From the NCBI GenBank assembly GCA_965153355.1, contig OZ231127.1, positions 9,858,001 to 9,922,000 of the forward strand: DNA of 64,000 bases, read 5' to 3'. The position numbers and the translations under genes were made by a program. The notes under the pieces are model-generated. The model did no database searches, was not told where the DNA came from, and saw only the letters and a list, made by a program, of their open reading frames with translations. Positions 42,657 to 54,989 of the stretch are shown in pieces. The DNA is from Flaccisagitta enflata. Its lineage: Eukaryota; Chaetognatha; Sagittoidea; Aphragmophora. How positions within the stretch are numbered: position 1 is the stretch's first letter; each line of letters begins with the position of its first letter.

Positions 42657-43300
42657 ACTTCCTCTTGCACGATTCTTGATTTGACTTCTTTTGTGGTAGT
42701 TGTTTCTTTTCAAACAATCATAACTCATTTGTTTTTTGATGAATTAACAAAAAATCGGTGACCAAAATGTAGAGTTTTTCAATGGGCATCTTTTCCTTTT
42801 TTTACACCAACAAAATTGGTTCAGCCGTTTAAAAGTTACGGTCAATCAAAGATTGAAAAGGGATAAAATATGTGATTTCACAAAATGCATGGAATACTAT
42901 CACTCCATGAGTGCGTCGAGAGGCCCTAAAAATCACTTCCCCGGCAAATGGCGGCCAAAATTAGGTCAAGATAAGCCCACATTGAATATTGATTGCTTGG
43001 CAATTAAATGATATAGGTTTTTTAGTTGATGAATAAAATAAATTCGGAGGTTGAAGGATTTTTTTTAGGAAGATAGTAGATCTAGATCCAGATCCAGATC
43101 TAGATCTTTGTGTCTCCTTCCCCAATTTTTTATCTTTTTCAACACTTACTTTTCATCGGAGATAATTTTGAAATTTTCTTTCCTCCTTCAGCTTTTTCAC
43201 AATCACAGATTACATTTAAATCCCACTCTAACGAATTTCAAAGGAGCAACAACTATTTTGGCATAAGGAGAATTCTAATATAGTTGATAAAGGAAACTAA
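42657..43300. other. AT-rich intergenic DNA
   Basis: No gene recognised. 43080-43110 holds nested AGATCTAGATC-type palindromes. Confidence 0.5.
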
Positions 43301-43301
43301 A

Positions 43302-43440
43302 AACAAGGCCGGACACACAGCTACCTTAGTCGCGTGCGGGTGGGCAGGGGCGGCGAAAAAATGCTAAGCGTGACGGACGGACCGACGGACCGACAGACAG
43401 ACAGAGTGGATTGTAGAGTCGCGTGCACGCAACTAAAAAA
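43302..43440 (-). mobile_element. F2 hairpin element, full length, short core
   Basis: Head AACAAGGCCGGACACACAGC, TACCTTAGTCGCGTGCGGG, TGGGCAGGGGC. Core GACGGACGGACCGACGG. Tail GAGTGGATTGTAGAGTCG, CGTGCACGCAACTAAAAAA. The outer arm carries CGCAACT against AGTCGCG, a single transition that looks like a step between the two subfamilies. Confidence 0.85.
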
Positions 43441-43837
43441 CATGTTGAGGGGAGCTTAAATTTGCATACGGTTTAGGTTAAATTACGTTACTCTCGGGTC
43501 CGTTACAGCGGGGTCCAACTGTATATTGAAATTGCAACGCTCAAATCTATTTTTTAAAGTTTTGCTTTGGTGCAGTGCGTCTCTTAAATGAAACAACACT
43601 CTGCTTTATTCAATCCTAAGTTCCAATTTTTGACGGTACTTCTGTTATTCAGATGGGCTACTGATCGTCTAGTGAAGGTGCTTAATGCAGCTACCTCCTC
43701 CTCCCCCATGCAAATACTTTGTACCACTGTGCATGTATTAAATATCTTATTGTTGAATTTGAATTTTAGTTCGCCATAGGTCATTTAGAAATGCGCCATT
43801 GTGAAATTCGATCTGGCCTTATTTCAGGACTCTCCTC

Positions 43838-44860
43838 TCCTCAGCTTCTGGTTACATCCTCTTCCTGCAAGTATTCATGATCACTCTCTAGCTCTTAGCT
43901 TCTGGTTACATCCTCTTCCTGCCCATAATCACGATCACTCTCTTTCTCTCAGCTTCTAGTTACATCCTCTTCCTGCCCATAATCACGATCACTCTCTTGC
44001 TCTCAGCTTTTGGTTACATCTTCTTCCTGCCCATAATCACGATCACTCTCTTGCTCTCAGCTTTTGGTTACATCTTCTTCCTGCCCATAATCACGATCAC
44101 TCTCTTGCTCTCAGCTTCTGGTTACATACTCTTCTGGCACACAATCACAATCACTCTCTTGCTTTCACCCTCTGGTTATATCCTCTTTCTGCGCATAATA
44201 ACAATCACTCTCTTGCTCTCAGCTTTTGGTTACATCCTATTCCTGCAAGTATTCATGAACACTCTCTAGCTCTTAGCTTCTAGTTACATCCTCTTCCTGC
44301 GCATAGTCACGATCACTCTCTTGCTCTCAGCTTCTGATTACATCCTCTTCCTGCGCATAATCACGATCACTCTCTTGCTCTCAGCTTCTAGTTACATCCT
44401 CTTCCTGCGCATAATCATGATCACTCTCTTGCTCTCAGCTTCTAGTTACATCCTCTTCCTGCACATAATCACGATCACTCTCTTACTCTCAGCTTGTAGT
44501 AACATCCTCTTCCTGCGCATAATTACAATCACTCTCTTGCTCTCAGCTTCTAGTTACATCCTCTTCCTGCGCATGATCACGTCACTCTTTTGCTCTCAGC
44601 TTCTAGTAACATCCTCTTCCTGCGCATAATCATGATCACTCTCTTGCTCTCAGCTTCTGGTTACATCCTCTTCTGGCACAAAATCACGATCACTCTCTTG
44701 CTCTCAGCCTCTGGTTACATCCTCTTCTGGCACAAAATCACGATCACTCTCTTGCTCTCAGCTTCTGGTTACATCCTCTTCCTGCGCAAAATCACGATCA
44801 CACTCTTGCTCTCAGCTTTTAATTACATCCTCTGCATTCATCCAGTCTGCCATTCATCAG
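43838..44860. repeat. 54-bp satellite, about 18-19 units
   Basis: Unit contains AGCTTCTGGTTACATCCTCT, TCCTGCGCATAATCACGATC and ACTCTCTTGCTCTC. Length 54 is a multiple of three, so hydrophobic frames run for 90-140 codons (LLLSASGYILFL). These look like transmembrane helices but change between units at all codon positions and are broken by a 53-bp unit near 44580, so they are probably not coding. Confidence 0.95.
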
Positions 44861-45325
44861 AAATAAAATATAATTTTGAACAATTACCTTTCTGTATTTT
44901 TAGTCCCGGCGCTTTAAAATTAGAAATACTTGCCCAATCGAGCTCACAATCAGAATTCCAAATCAGCATATTGTTCTCCACCACTAGGACAGCGGTTATA
45001 ATTTTTCTCTTTTCCGTTTAGGAATAAACAAATTATGAAAAAAAGATCTGATGAACCTATCAGTTAGTGAATAAGGAGGATATCTAGGCAATGAGTGAAG
45101 GAGCTTTTCCCCAATGCTTAACAAGGAGAGACTTGGTTCATGTTTCTTTGAATCAAATGAGTTCTTCTCGAAGCATGTGTCACAACAGGGGAGGACTCAG
45201 GAGGGTCAAATTGCAAAAAAAATCTAAAGGGCATCGCACTCCCAGATTCTCACTTGGCAAATCTAATGATTATTTTCTTTGTCAGTTCCAGTTGCTCTCC
45301 TGTCTTTTTTTTTTATCTTGGCCAA
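44861..45325. other. Intergenic DNA, nothing recognised
   Basis: A frame starting at 45091 is protein-like for about 65 codons, then runs into a microsatellite. No motif recognised. Confidence 0.4.
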
Positions 45326-45589
<264 letters not shown>

Positions 45590-45779
45590 CTTCTTTGCTA
45601 GATGGAAGGGGGCTGGGTAATCTGTCATGAGAGAATAAAGACGTCTTAAGAATTGAGGCTTTGAAATGCACTTCCAATATGCCACAAAAGTTGGTGAAAC
45701 AAGCACGTAGACATGATTTCTTTGCTCTTTTATTGGCTGTTATAACAAGATAGACACGCGTTTTACCTCTCTTCCATTG

Positions 45780-46054
<275 letters not shown>

Positions 46055-46114
46055 AATGACGCTTCAGGAAATCATTCGGAAGAAAAATATGGCACGTTTT
46101 CCGCCGTTTATGAA

Positions 46115-46434
<320 letters not shown>

Positions 46435-46599
46435 CCGACGTCTCTCTCTCATCAAATAGAACCGGTGTGAAAATCCGGTCTGTGACGTAATTCATACCGA
46501 AGATGCCTCAATTATAATACCTCCACCGTCGCGCATTTTTAAATTCTATTTATGCAAATAAAGCTTTTGGTGATTTTGGCAATTTTGGCGATTTTGAGA

Positions 46600-47030
46600 T
46601 TTTGGCGTGTGTTGAAGTGCTGGTATTTGTGGCAGTTTCAATGCCGGTATTTTTCACGCCGGTTTTTGAGCATCGGTAAATTTGGTAGCGGTAGTTAAGT
46701 ACCGGCATTGCTGCGGTTGCCGGGTATTGAGCGCCGGTGCATATGTGGCGGTTGTTTCAGTGTCGGCATTCCTGTTGGTTGCTGAATTTCAGCGCCGGTA
46801 CATAATTGGCAGCATTATTTAAGTACCGGCGTTGCTGCGGTTGCCGAGTATTTAGCGCTGATTTATTTTCAGCAGCTATTTCAGTGTCGGCGTTCCGATT
46901 GGTTGCCGAATTTCAGCGCCGGTACATATTTGGCAGCAGTTTTGATGTCAGAGTTGCTGTTGGTTGCGGGGTTTCAAGCGCCGGTACATAATTGGCAGCA
47001 GTTTCGGTGTCGTGTGCCGGATTTCAAGCG
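46600..47030. repeat. 62/124-bp CCGGTA minisatellite
   Basis: TTAAGTACCGGC at 46695 recurs 124 bp later. Each 124 bp splits into two halves sharing GCGCCGGTACATA(A/T)TTGGC and GTGTCGGC(A/G)TT, TTGGTTGC. Later units are diverged (CAAGCGCCGGTACATAATTG at 46976). Contains GTAC/CCGG palindromes. Confidence 0.85.
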
Positions 47031-47189
47031 GCAATTCTGGTGCCAGTCTCGCCTCCCTGTTTTGAGTCGTAACCTTCAAATTGTTTATCGGAGGTGAAAT
47101 TACCTCGACAACGCGTCTACGAAAAATCGGCGTCGCGTTGAAACATCGGCGATGAGTCCCATAAGTGCAACACTTGGATTGCACACAAA

Positions 47190-47440
47190 CAATACTACAA
47201 TTTTCATCGCACCGGTCAATGTCATCAACTTCACCGGCATCCCGAGGACGTGTGACATTGTCGGCATTTAATGACTCTTATCGGCGCACAAACCAGCATT
47301 CATCGGCGTTTCAAGGCGTTTACCGGCAATTACAAGCCTCTTACGGCGATTAACGCCAGGTTTCCACCAGCGTGCAGATTTACCGGCAAACACCGTCACC
47401 GGCAAATACGGTCACCGGCAAACACCTCCACCGCTAAGCA
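47190..47440. repeat. Degenerate ACCGGCAAA repeat
   Basis: CACCGGCAAATACGGTCACC, GGCAAACACC and related TCGGCG(C/T)A words; perhaps an old relative, in reverse orientation, of the CCGGTA array just upstream. Confidence 0.55.
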
Positions 47441-47589
47441 CCGCCGACTCCTTTATTGGCTCCTCACGCTTCGGTTGAATGCGGCCGCGTGGAAGGCGGA
47501 AGGTGGAGGCCGGAATACCGGAGGCTGGAGACCGCCTCATTGGAACCTGATTGGCGCAGGCTGGAGGAAAGTCATTATTAACAGCGGAA

Positions 47590-47844
47590 TCAGAAAAAGA
47601 GAGAGAGAGAAAGAGAGAGAGAGAAAGAGACACAGACAGACAGATGGACAGACAGACAATCAGACAGACAGACAAACAGACAGACAGTTACACCTAGTAA
47701 GACGCCGACGAACAGACAAACAGCCAAACAATCAGACCTACATACAGGAAAACAAACAGGAGATAAAGTGAGAAAAAGTAATGAGGAAGTAGACAGTAAG
47801 CCAGACGAACAAACAGACAGATTTATGGACAGATGAATAGACTA

Positions 47845-47881
<37 letters not shown>

Positions 47882-48054
47882 AAGACAGACAGACAGACAG
47901 ACAGAGACAGGCAAAAAGACAGACAAAAAAACAAAAAGACAATTCCGCTTTCTCTGGAGTCGAGGATTTCGGGCTTCAGATTCCAGCGCCGATTTTCCAA
48001 CGATTTTCGTCCCATTTTCAGACTCAAACCAAATTAGTTAATGACTGTGAGAAA

Positions 48055-48093
<39 letters not shown>
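47590..48093. repeat. (GA)n and (GACA)n tracts
   Basis: GAGAGAAAGA 47596-47630, GACA 47634-47685, GACA 47847-47912, GA 48057-48093. Confidence 0.9.
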
Positions 48094-48096
<3 letters not shown>

Positions 48097-48189
48097 AATA
48101 GAGGATGAGAGACAAGATGAGTTTGCGTCTTAGGTTTCCCCATTTAAGAAACAAGCCGCCTCCAAAAATGCAAACGGAAGGTGTTGTCT

Positions 48190-48620
48190 TTGTCGTGGTC
48201 TGGCGGTGTGGTGTAGTGTGTTGGTATGGTGGTGTGGTGGCGTGGGGGTCTGGTGTGAAAGGTGTTGTATGTTTCATGGTCTTGTGGTCCAGTGGTGTGG
48301 AGGAGTGGTGGTGTGGTGCGTAAGGTGTTGTATTTCTCATGGTATGGTGGTCCTGTGGTATGGAGGTGTGGTGATATGGTGGTTTGGTGGAGTGGGGATG
48401 TGGTGGTTTGGTGGAGTTGTGATGTGGTGTAAAAAGTGTTGTTATTTCTCATGGTCTGATGGTGCGGTAGTGTGGAGGGTAAGTGCGAAAGGAGAGATTT
48501 CCTTCACATTCTGGTGGTGTTGTGTAGTCCTGGTTTGGTGTTGTTGTTTTGTTATGGTGTTGTAAAAGTTGTGGTCTTTCTCGCGGTTTGTTGGTGTGGT
48601 GGTCATATGTGGTTTTTCTC
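48190..48620. repeat. GTG/GGT-rich degenerate repeat
   Basis: GTGGTGTGGTGG words with a longer recurring block AAGGTGTTGTATTTCTCATG, GTCTGGTGG at 48263, 48321 and 48437. G-rich on the plus strand with many GG pairs. Confidence 0.8.
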
Positions 48621-49335
48621 GCGGCCTGATGTGTTAAGTTGTGATGTAAAAGGTGTGTTCTCTCTCTTTAACTTTCTCTTTTCTGCGCTTTCCTCCTCCA
48701 ATTTGAACCAACATTCCTTCTCTAGCTATCTAACTCTCAAAACGTTTCTTACACCTCCTTACCAGGACTCTTATCTTCTCTTCATACATCATATGTGTGC
48801 TTCTCATAGGCTTCTTCCCCCCCCCCCACATTAAATGGTGCAGGCGCAAAAGGAGTTCATCAACCAGTCACGCTCTCCTTTTCAAATGGATTCCCCAATT
48901 CAGTCCTGGAGTATGATGTAAAGAAAATCGCCTTTTCAAAAAAAAATATAAAAGATTGACTTACATTTCATCCGTGCAAAAAAAAAACTTGCAGGTTTCC
49001 TCCAGGACCATTAAGGACCAAAAGATAAGATATCATCGGGCCCCCTTTTATTTTCACGCTTTCTCCATTTCTATCGAAGTTGTATGGACGCCGTATTCGA
49101 TGCACCAAAAAGAAGTAATGATAAAGAATGACGGTTGATGACAAAGATATGTCAAAGAGATGACAAAGAGATGACAGAAAATATAATGAAGACGAGCGAT
49201 GACAATTTACACATCTATTATGACTAACGCTCTGCGGGCAATTACGTCCTGTGAAAGAGGCGCACGAGGCACGGTATGATGGGAACGCCAACAGATGACA
49301 TCTGCCGAAAACCATGACGGATGATTACAGGTTAA
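48621..49335. other. Intergenic DNA, nothing recognised
   Basis: A run of ten C at about 48819-48829. GATGACAAAGAGATGACA words at 49137-49180 may be precursors of the GATGACA part of the 78-bp satellite that follows. Confidence 0.45.
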
Positions 49336-49339
49336 GACT

Positions 49340-51450
49340 TCTTTTGATGACATATTTAGCATCAACGGACCACATCTTTAAAGTGCAAATCCTGACAGAT
49401 AATGGCAGGCTACGACTTCCTCTGATGACATATTTAGCATGAACAGAAAATCTCAGTTAGAATTCTGACGATTAATGACAGGTTATAACTTCCTCAGATG
49501 ACATATTTAGCATCAATGGAGCATGTCTTTAAAGTGAGAACCCTGACAGACTACGACCTCCTCTGATGACATATTTAGCGTCAACGGAGCATGTCTTTAA
49601 AGTGAGAACCCTGACAGACTACGACTTCCTCTGATGACATATTTAGCGTCAATGGAGCATGTCTTTAAAGTGAGAACCCTGACAGGCTACGACTTCCTCT
49701 GATGACATATTTAGCGTCAACGGAGCATGTCTTTAAAGTGAGAACCCTGACAGATAATGACAGGCTAAGACTTCCTCTGATGACATATTTAGCGTCAACG
49801 GAGCATGTCTTTAAAGTGAGAACCCTGACAGATAATGACAGGCTACGACTTCCTCTGATGACATATTTAGCGTCAACGGAGCATGTCTTTAAAGTGAGAA
49901 CCCTGACAGACTACGACTTCCTCTGATGACATATTTAGCGTCAACGGAGCATGTCTTTAAATTGAGAACCCTGACAGATAATGACAGGCTACGACTTCCT
50001 CTGATGACATATTTAGCGTCAACAGACCACGTCTTTGAAGTGAGACACCCTGACTTAATGACAGGACTGAGTTCCTCTGATGACACGCTTTTGCAACGTT
50101 AGAGACGTCCTCGTCTGTCGTCCCATGACAGATAATGACAGGCTACGACTTCCTCTCCTGACATATTTAGCGTCAACGGAGCATGTCTTTAAAGTGAGAA
50201 CCCTGACAGATAATGACAGGCTACGACTTCCTCTGATGACATATTTAGCGTCAACGGACCACGTCTTTGAAGTGAGAACCCTGACAGATAATGACAGGCT
50301 ACGACTTCCTCAGATGACATATTTAGCGTCAACGGAGCATGTCTTTAAAGTGAGAACCCTGACAGATAATGACAGGCTACGACTTCCTCTGATGACATAT
50401 TTAGCGTCAACGGACCATGTCTTTGAAGTGAGAACCCTGACAGATAATGACAGGCTACGACTTCCTCAGATGACATATTTAGCGTCAACGGAGCATGTCT
50501 TTAAAGTGAGAACCCTGACAGATAATGACAGGCTACGACTTCCTCTGATGACATATTTAGCGTCAACGGACCACGTCTTTGAAGTGAGAACCCTGACAGA
50601 TAATGACAGGCTACGACTTCCTCAGATGACATATTTAGCGTCAACGGAGCATGTCTTTAAAGTGAGAACCCTGACAGATAATGACAGGCTACGACTTCCT
50701 CTGATGACATATTTAGCGTCAACGGACCACGTCTTTGAAGTGAGAACCCTGACAGATAATGACAGGCTACGACTTCCTCAGATGACATGTTTAGCGTCAA
50801 CGGAGCATGTCTTTAAAGTGAGAACCCTGACAGATAATGACAGGCTACGACTTCCTCTGATGACATATTTAGCGTCAACGGACCACGTCTTTGAAGTGAG
50901 AACCCTGACAGATAATGACAGGCTACGACTTCCTCAGATGACATATTTAGCGTCAACGGAGCATGTCTTTAAAGTGAGAACCCTGACAGATAATGACAGG
51001 CTACGACTTCCTCTGATGACATATTTAGCGTCAACGGACCACGTCTTTGAAGTGAGAACCCTGACAGATAATGACAGGCTACGACTTCCTCAGATGACAT
51101 GTTTAGCGTCAACGGAGCATGTCTTTAAAGTGAGAACCCTGACAGATAATGACAGGCTACGACTTCCTCAGATGACATATTTAGCGTCAACGGAGCATGT
51201 CTTTAAAGTGAGAACCCTGACAGATAATGACAGGCTACGACTTCCTCTGATGACATATTTAGCGTCAACGGACCACGTCTTTGAAGTGAGAACCCTGACA
51301 GATAATGACAGGCTACGACTTCCTCTGATGACATATTTAGCGTCAACGGAGCATGTCTTTAAAGTGAGAACCCTGACAGATAATGACAGGCTACGACTTC
51401 CTCTGATGACATATTTAGCGTCAACGGACCACGTCTTTGAAGTGAGGACA
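49340..51450. repeat. 78-bp satellite, about 27 units, with 156-bp higher-order repeat
   Basis: Unit: GACAGATAATGACAGGCTAC, GACTTCCTCTGATGACATAT, TTAGCGTCAACGGAGCATGT, CTTTAAAGTGAGAACCCT. Upstream units are irregular (76, 73, 69, 68 bp); from 49730 most are exactly 78 bp. From 50250 two variants alternate (GGAGCATGTCTTTAAAG and GGACCACGTCTTTGAAG, linked to CAGATG and CTGATG), giving a 156-bp dimer. A TGTTTAGCG variant recurs at a 312-bp interval (50787 and 51099). Because 78 is divisible by three, a 457-codon frame is open (50080-51453), but the unit differences are mainly amino-acid-changing. Confidence 0.97.
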
Positions 51451-51558
51451 TAAACCCTTTGGGCGTTATTTGTGTGTGACTGAGTTTGTCTGAAGAAACG
51501 CTTTTGACAACGATTAGAGACGGATTTTCCTCGTCGCTGTCGTCGGGCCATCTTGCAA

Positions 51559-51928
<370 letters not shown>

Positions 51929-52049
51929 TTCCCGTTAACGTGTCTGTCGTCCAACCCGGTCTTAGGAATGAATACCTTTCCAATTCCAAAAACCGTTAGC
52001 ATTCTTCCTTGAAAGGAGGCGTAACTTTGACGCGTCGACGTCGCAGCGG

Positions 52050-52240
52050 CCCAGCGGCCCAGCGCCTGAGCGGTTAAGCGAACGAACAATTTGGTGAATG
52101 AACGAACGAATGATTGAGCGAGGAACTGAGCGATTTAATGAGTAAAAAAGCGTGGGAACAAATGAATGAGCCGCTTTGTCAAGTGAGTGTGCGAATGTGT
52201 TAACGGATGAGCTATTGGCCCAGCCACACAAACTTGCCAC
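52050..52240. repeat. GAGCG/GAACGAA-rich tract, F3-like body
   Basis: GAGCGGTTAAGCGAACGAAC, GAATGATTGAGCGAGG and similar words resemble the body of F3 MITEs, but no GGGCGTGTTTCTAGT tip flanks it. Confidence 0.45.
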
Positions 52241-52600
52241 TAAAAATGGAAATTTATCAAACTTATCATCATCCCCTTTCTAATGCCACTATTATTATAT
52301 ATATTATGCATGTTCTATCTAGCTTGTGAGCAATGCAGAATAACACGTATATTTGCATATCCTGTGACTTCTTACTCATAAACGTAGAAGAATGTTTCAT
52401 TTCTTTCTTTATCTCTGATCTCTCTCTCTCCCAATATCAACACAAAGAAATGAAACGGAATCAAAAGGAATAAAAAGAAAAAAGAAATGCCTCATATTTA
52501 AATCTCTTCCTTCAGTCTCTCCCAGCTCCAACACGCATAAATACATACAAGTCAACGATTATGCGTCTTTGATCAGACGTCCTCCATCTTTTCTTTGATC
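52241..52600. other. Intergenic DNA, nothing recognised
   Basis: Mixed AT-rich sequence with a short CTCTCTCTC near 52422. Confidence 0.45.
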
Positions 52601-52603
52601 TCT

Positions 52604-53130
52604 ATTCAGATAGGCCGACAGATAGGCCGACAGATGTAATCAATAGACCGACAGATAGGCCGACAAATGGGCCGACAGATAGGCCGACAGATGACGTCAA
52701 TAGACCGACAGATAAGCCGACAGTTAGGCCGACAGATACGCAAACAGATAGGCCGACAGATGTCATCAATTGACCGACAGATAAGCCGAAAGTTAGGCCG
52801 ACAGACAGGCCGACAGATACGCAAACAGATAGGCCGACAGATGTCATCAATTGACCGACAGATAGGCCGACAGATGACGTCAATAGACCGACGGATAAGC
52901 CAACAGTTAGGCCGACAGACAGGCCGACTCATATGCAAACAGATAGGCCGACAGATGTCATCAATTGACCGACAGAAAGGCCGACAGATGGGCCGACAGA
53001 TTGGCCGAGCGGACAGATGGGCAGACAGGCCGACAGATGACGTCAATAGACCGACAGATAGGCCGACAATTATGTCGACAGACAGGCCGACAGATGGGTC
53101 GACAGATAGGCCGACAGCTGTCGTCAATAG
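52604..53130. repeat. 12-bp GATAGGCCGACA array with longer-order structure
   Basis: GACAGATAGGCCGACAGATG units with periodic GACGTCAATAGACC or GTCATCAATTGACC spacers about every 90-110 bp, and GATACGCAAACAGATAGG blocks repeated at 52735, 52815 and (variant) 52930. CpG-rich. The words resemble the F2 core (CCGACAGA). Confidence 0.92.
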
Positions 53131-53675
53131 GCCCATTAAAACCGCGCCAATGACATGAGATTTCTTTGAAATCGACACGCCCACTTTGCTCTTCCTCTCT
53201 TCCTCCTCCTCCTTTTTCTTGGTCCTTCCTCTTTCTTCAATTCTTGGTTCTTTTTATTCAATTTTCCCTTTTCCATTCTCTTTCATGGTGTACGTCGCAT
53301 CTAGGCTAGTATTGTTCACTGTTCAGCATTCACTTAAAATGATATATGATGACACCGCCAGTTGCATGACTGGTTTAGTGACCAAATTCTGTGAATTTTT
53401 TACAAAGAAAACGGCCAATGACGCGTCAGATGGATGAAATAATGATTTTGACAATCGTTCCCAGCTTTTTGGTAAATGAATTTTATTCAACCACCAAATC
53501 AGTGATCAACACAGTTCCACGTTCGTAACAATTTGGTTTGTCTACAGTATCAGTGAATTCGTTAAATTCTGTGTTCAGGTAGCCAACGGACAACAAAATG
53601 TGTTCCGGTCTTTTGGGTTCGTTTATCGCCCCTGCTTCCTTTTCTCCCGCCTTTTCTTTTCTTTTTTTTTTCTTT
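53131..53675. other. Intergenic DNA, nothing recognised
   Basis: Pyrimidine-rich near 53195-53285. No protein-like frame. Confidence 0.45.
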
Positions 53676-53679
53676 TGAG

Positions 53680-54300
53680 GAAAGGAAAGGGAAAGACCAA
53701 AGGAAAGGAAAAGGAAAGAAAGACTTAAGGAAAGGAAAAGGAAAGACAGACCAAAAGAAAGAAACGGAAAGAAAGACCAAAAGAAAGGAAAGGGAAGGAA
53801 AGACCAAAGGAAAGGAAAAGGAATGGAAAGACCAAAGGAAAGGAAAAGAAAAAGAACGACTAAAGGAAAGGAAAGGGAAAGAAAGACCTAAGGAAAGGAA
53901 AAGGAAAGGAAAGAAGAAAGGAAAGGAAGGGAAGAAAGACTAAAGGAAGAGGAAAAGACCAGGAAGGGAAAGGAAAGAGGGAAGGGAAAAGAAAGAAGAA
54001 GAAGAAGGAAGGCCAGGAAAGAAGGAAGACCAGGAAAGGACCAGGGAAAGGGAAAGACCAAAGGAAAGGAAAAGGAAAGAAAGACCAAAGGAAAGGAAAG
54101 GGAAAGAAAGACCAAAGGAAAGGAAAGGGAAAGAAAGACCAAAGGAAAGGAAAGGGAAAGAAAGACCAAAGGAAAGGAAAAGGAAAGAAAGACCAAAGGA
54201 AAGGGAAAGAAAGATCAAAGGAAAGGAAAAGAAAGGCTAAAGGAAAGGAAAAGGAAAGAAAGACCAAAGGAAAGAAACGGAAGGTCGAATCAAAGTCAAA
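53680..54300. repeat. Purine-strand minisatellite GACCAAAGGAAAGGAAA
   Basis: Units of GACCAAAGGAAAGGAAAAGG, AAAGAAA (about 27 bp) over 600 bp. The plus strand is almost all purine apart from the CC of GACC. Long Phe/Pro/Ser/Leu frames on the minus strand are by-products. Confidence 0.93.
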
Positions 54301-54329
54301 CCCTGAAAATCGTTTTTTTCGGAAGGCGA

Positions 54330-54475
54330 GGGCCGGAGGAATAGACGGTAGTGGAGGCGGAGGAGGAAGCGGTGGAGGAGGCGGTGGAGGTGGAGGCGGA
54401 GGAGGTGGCAGTGGAGGTGGCAATGAAGGCGGAGGCGGCATCGAAAACGGAGGCGGAGGCGGTATGGTGGCGGCA
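54330..54475 (+). repeat. G-rich (GGAGGC)n tract
   Basis: GGTGGAGGAGGCGGTGGAGG-type sequence, about 140 bp with very many GG doublets on the plus strand. Together with the preceding purine array it makes about 790 bp of purine-biased strand. Confidence 0.88.
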
Positions 54476-54791
54476 ACAGAAAAGCCTCTGGAAGTGAGAA
54501 CGCGGCGGAGAACGAGAGAGACAGGTATTCATCGTGAATCGCGCGAGCTACTTTTCTTTTACTCGCTTCTTTTCTTTCGTTTCTTCTTTCGTTTCTTTTG
54601 GGAAGTTTTTTACTTCTTTTCGGTTCTTTTCTTCCCTTCTCTCGTTCTAACGATATTTCTTTCTCCATACAGTAGATCTCGTCTAGACTTGAGATAACGG
54701 GGGCAAACACTGTGGAAAGACAAATGAAGCCAGGGGAGTAATATTTGGATTATAGACTAATCAAAGGATGCTTAATTCCCCATGATAGCTG

Positions 54792-54805
54792 GTTGCCATG
54801 GAAAC
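54792..54805 (+). promoter_or_regulatory. X-box-like RFX site
   Basis: GTTGCCATGGAAAC matches the classical RFX/X-box consensus (GTTRCC, two-base spacer, GGYAAC-like half) at nearly every position. RFX factors bind such imperfect palindromes in animals and fungi. No gene start is recognised within the next kilobase, so function is unproven; a 14-bp match could be chance. Confidence 0.45.
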
Positions 54806-54906
54806 ACATTTCCATGTATTCTCGCTAAAATATCAATATTTTGAGAAATTTTTTTAGGGAACATTGCTTAAAATAAAATTTGCTACAACTTTGCCATAGT
54901 ATGTTC

Positions 54907-54989
54907 TGTAAGAATGTTGCTCGTTTGGCCGTTGCTAGGGAGCGTATCTATTTGTGACAATAGCAACGCTAACGAGCGACATTCTTACA
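54907..54989. other. 83-bp near-perfect hairpin
   Basis: TGTAAGAATGTTGCTCGTT, then CCGTTGCTA, is repeated inverted as TAGCAACGCTAACGAGCG, ACATTCTTACA. The stem is about 30 bp with one mismatch and a 2-base bulge, and the loop about 23 bases. Could be a small palindromic transposon relic, a pre-miRNA-like transcript or a protein-binding palindrome; GTTGCTAGGGAGC inside resembles an X-box half. Confidence 0.75.

Noticed and set aside
43997-45021. Hydrophobic 18-residue repeats resembling a multi-pass membrane protein
   Set aside because: By-product of the 54-bp satellite; frame broken near 44580 and variation falls on all codon positions.
47271-47771. 166-codon frame at the ACCGGCAAA repeat
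   Set aside because: Runs into GA and GACA repeats and has no motif.
50080-51453. A 457-codon open frame of 26-residue repeats, looking like a repeat protein
   Set aside because: The unit is a 78-bp satellite; the frame is open only because 78 is a multiple of three. Upstream units of 68-76 bp break it, the differences between units are mainly amino-acid-changing, and the minus strand is open over part of it too.
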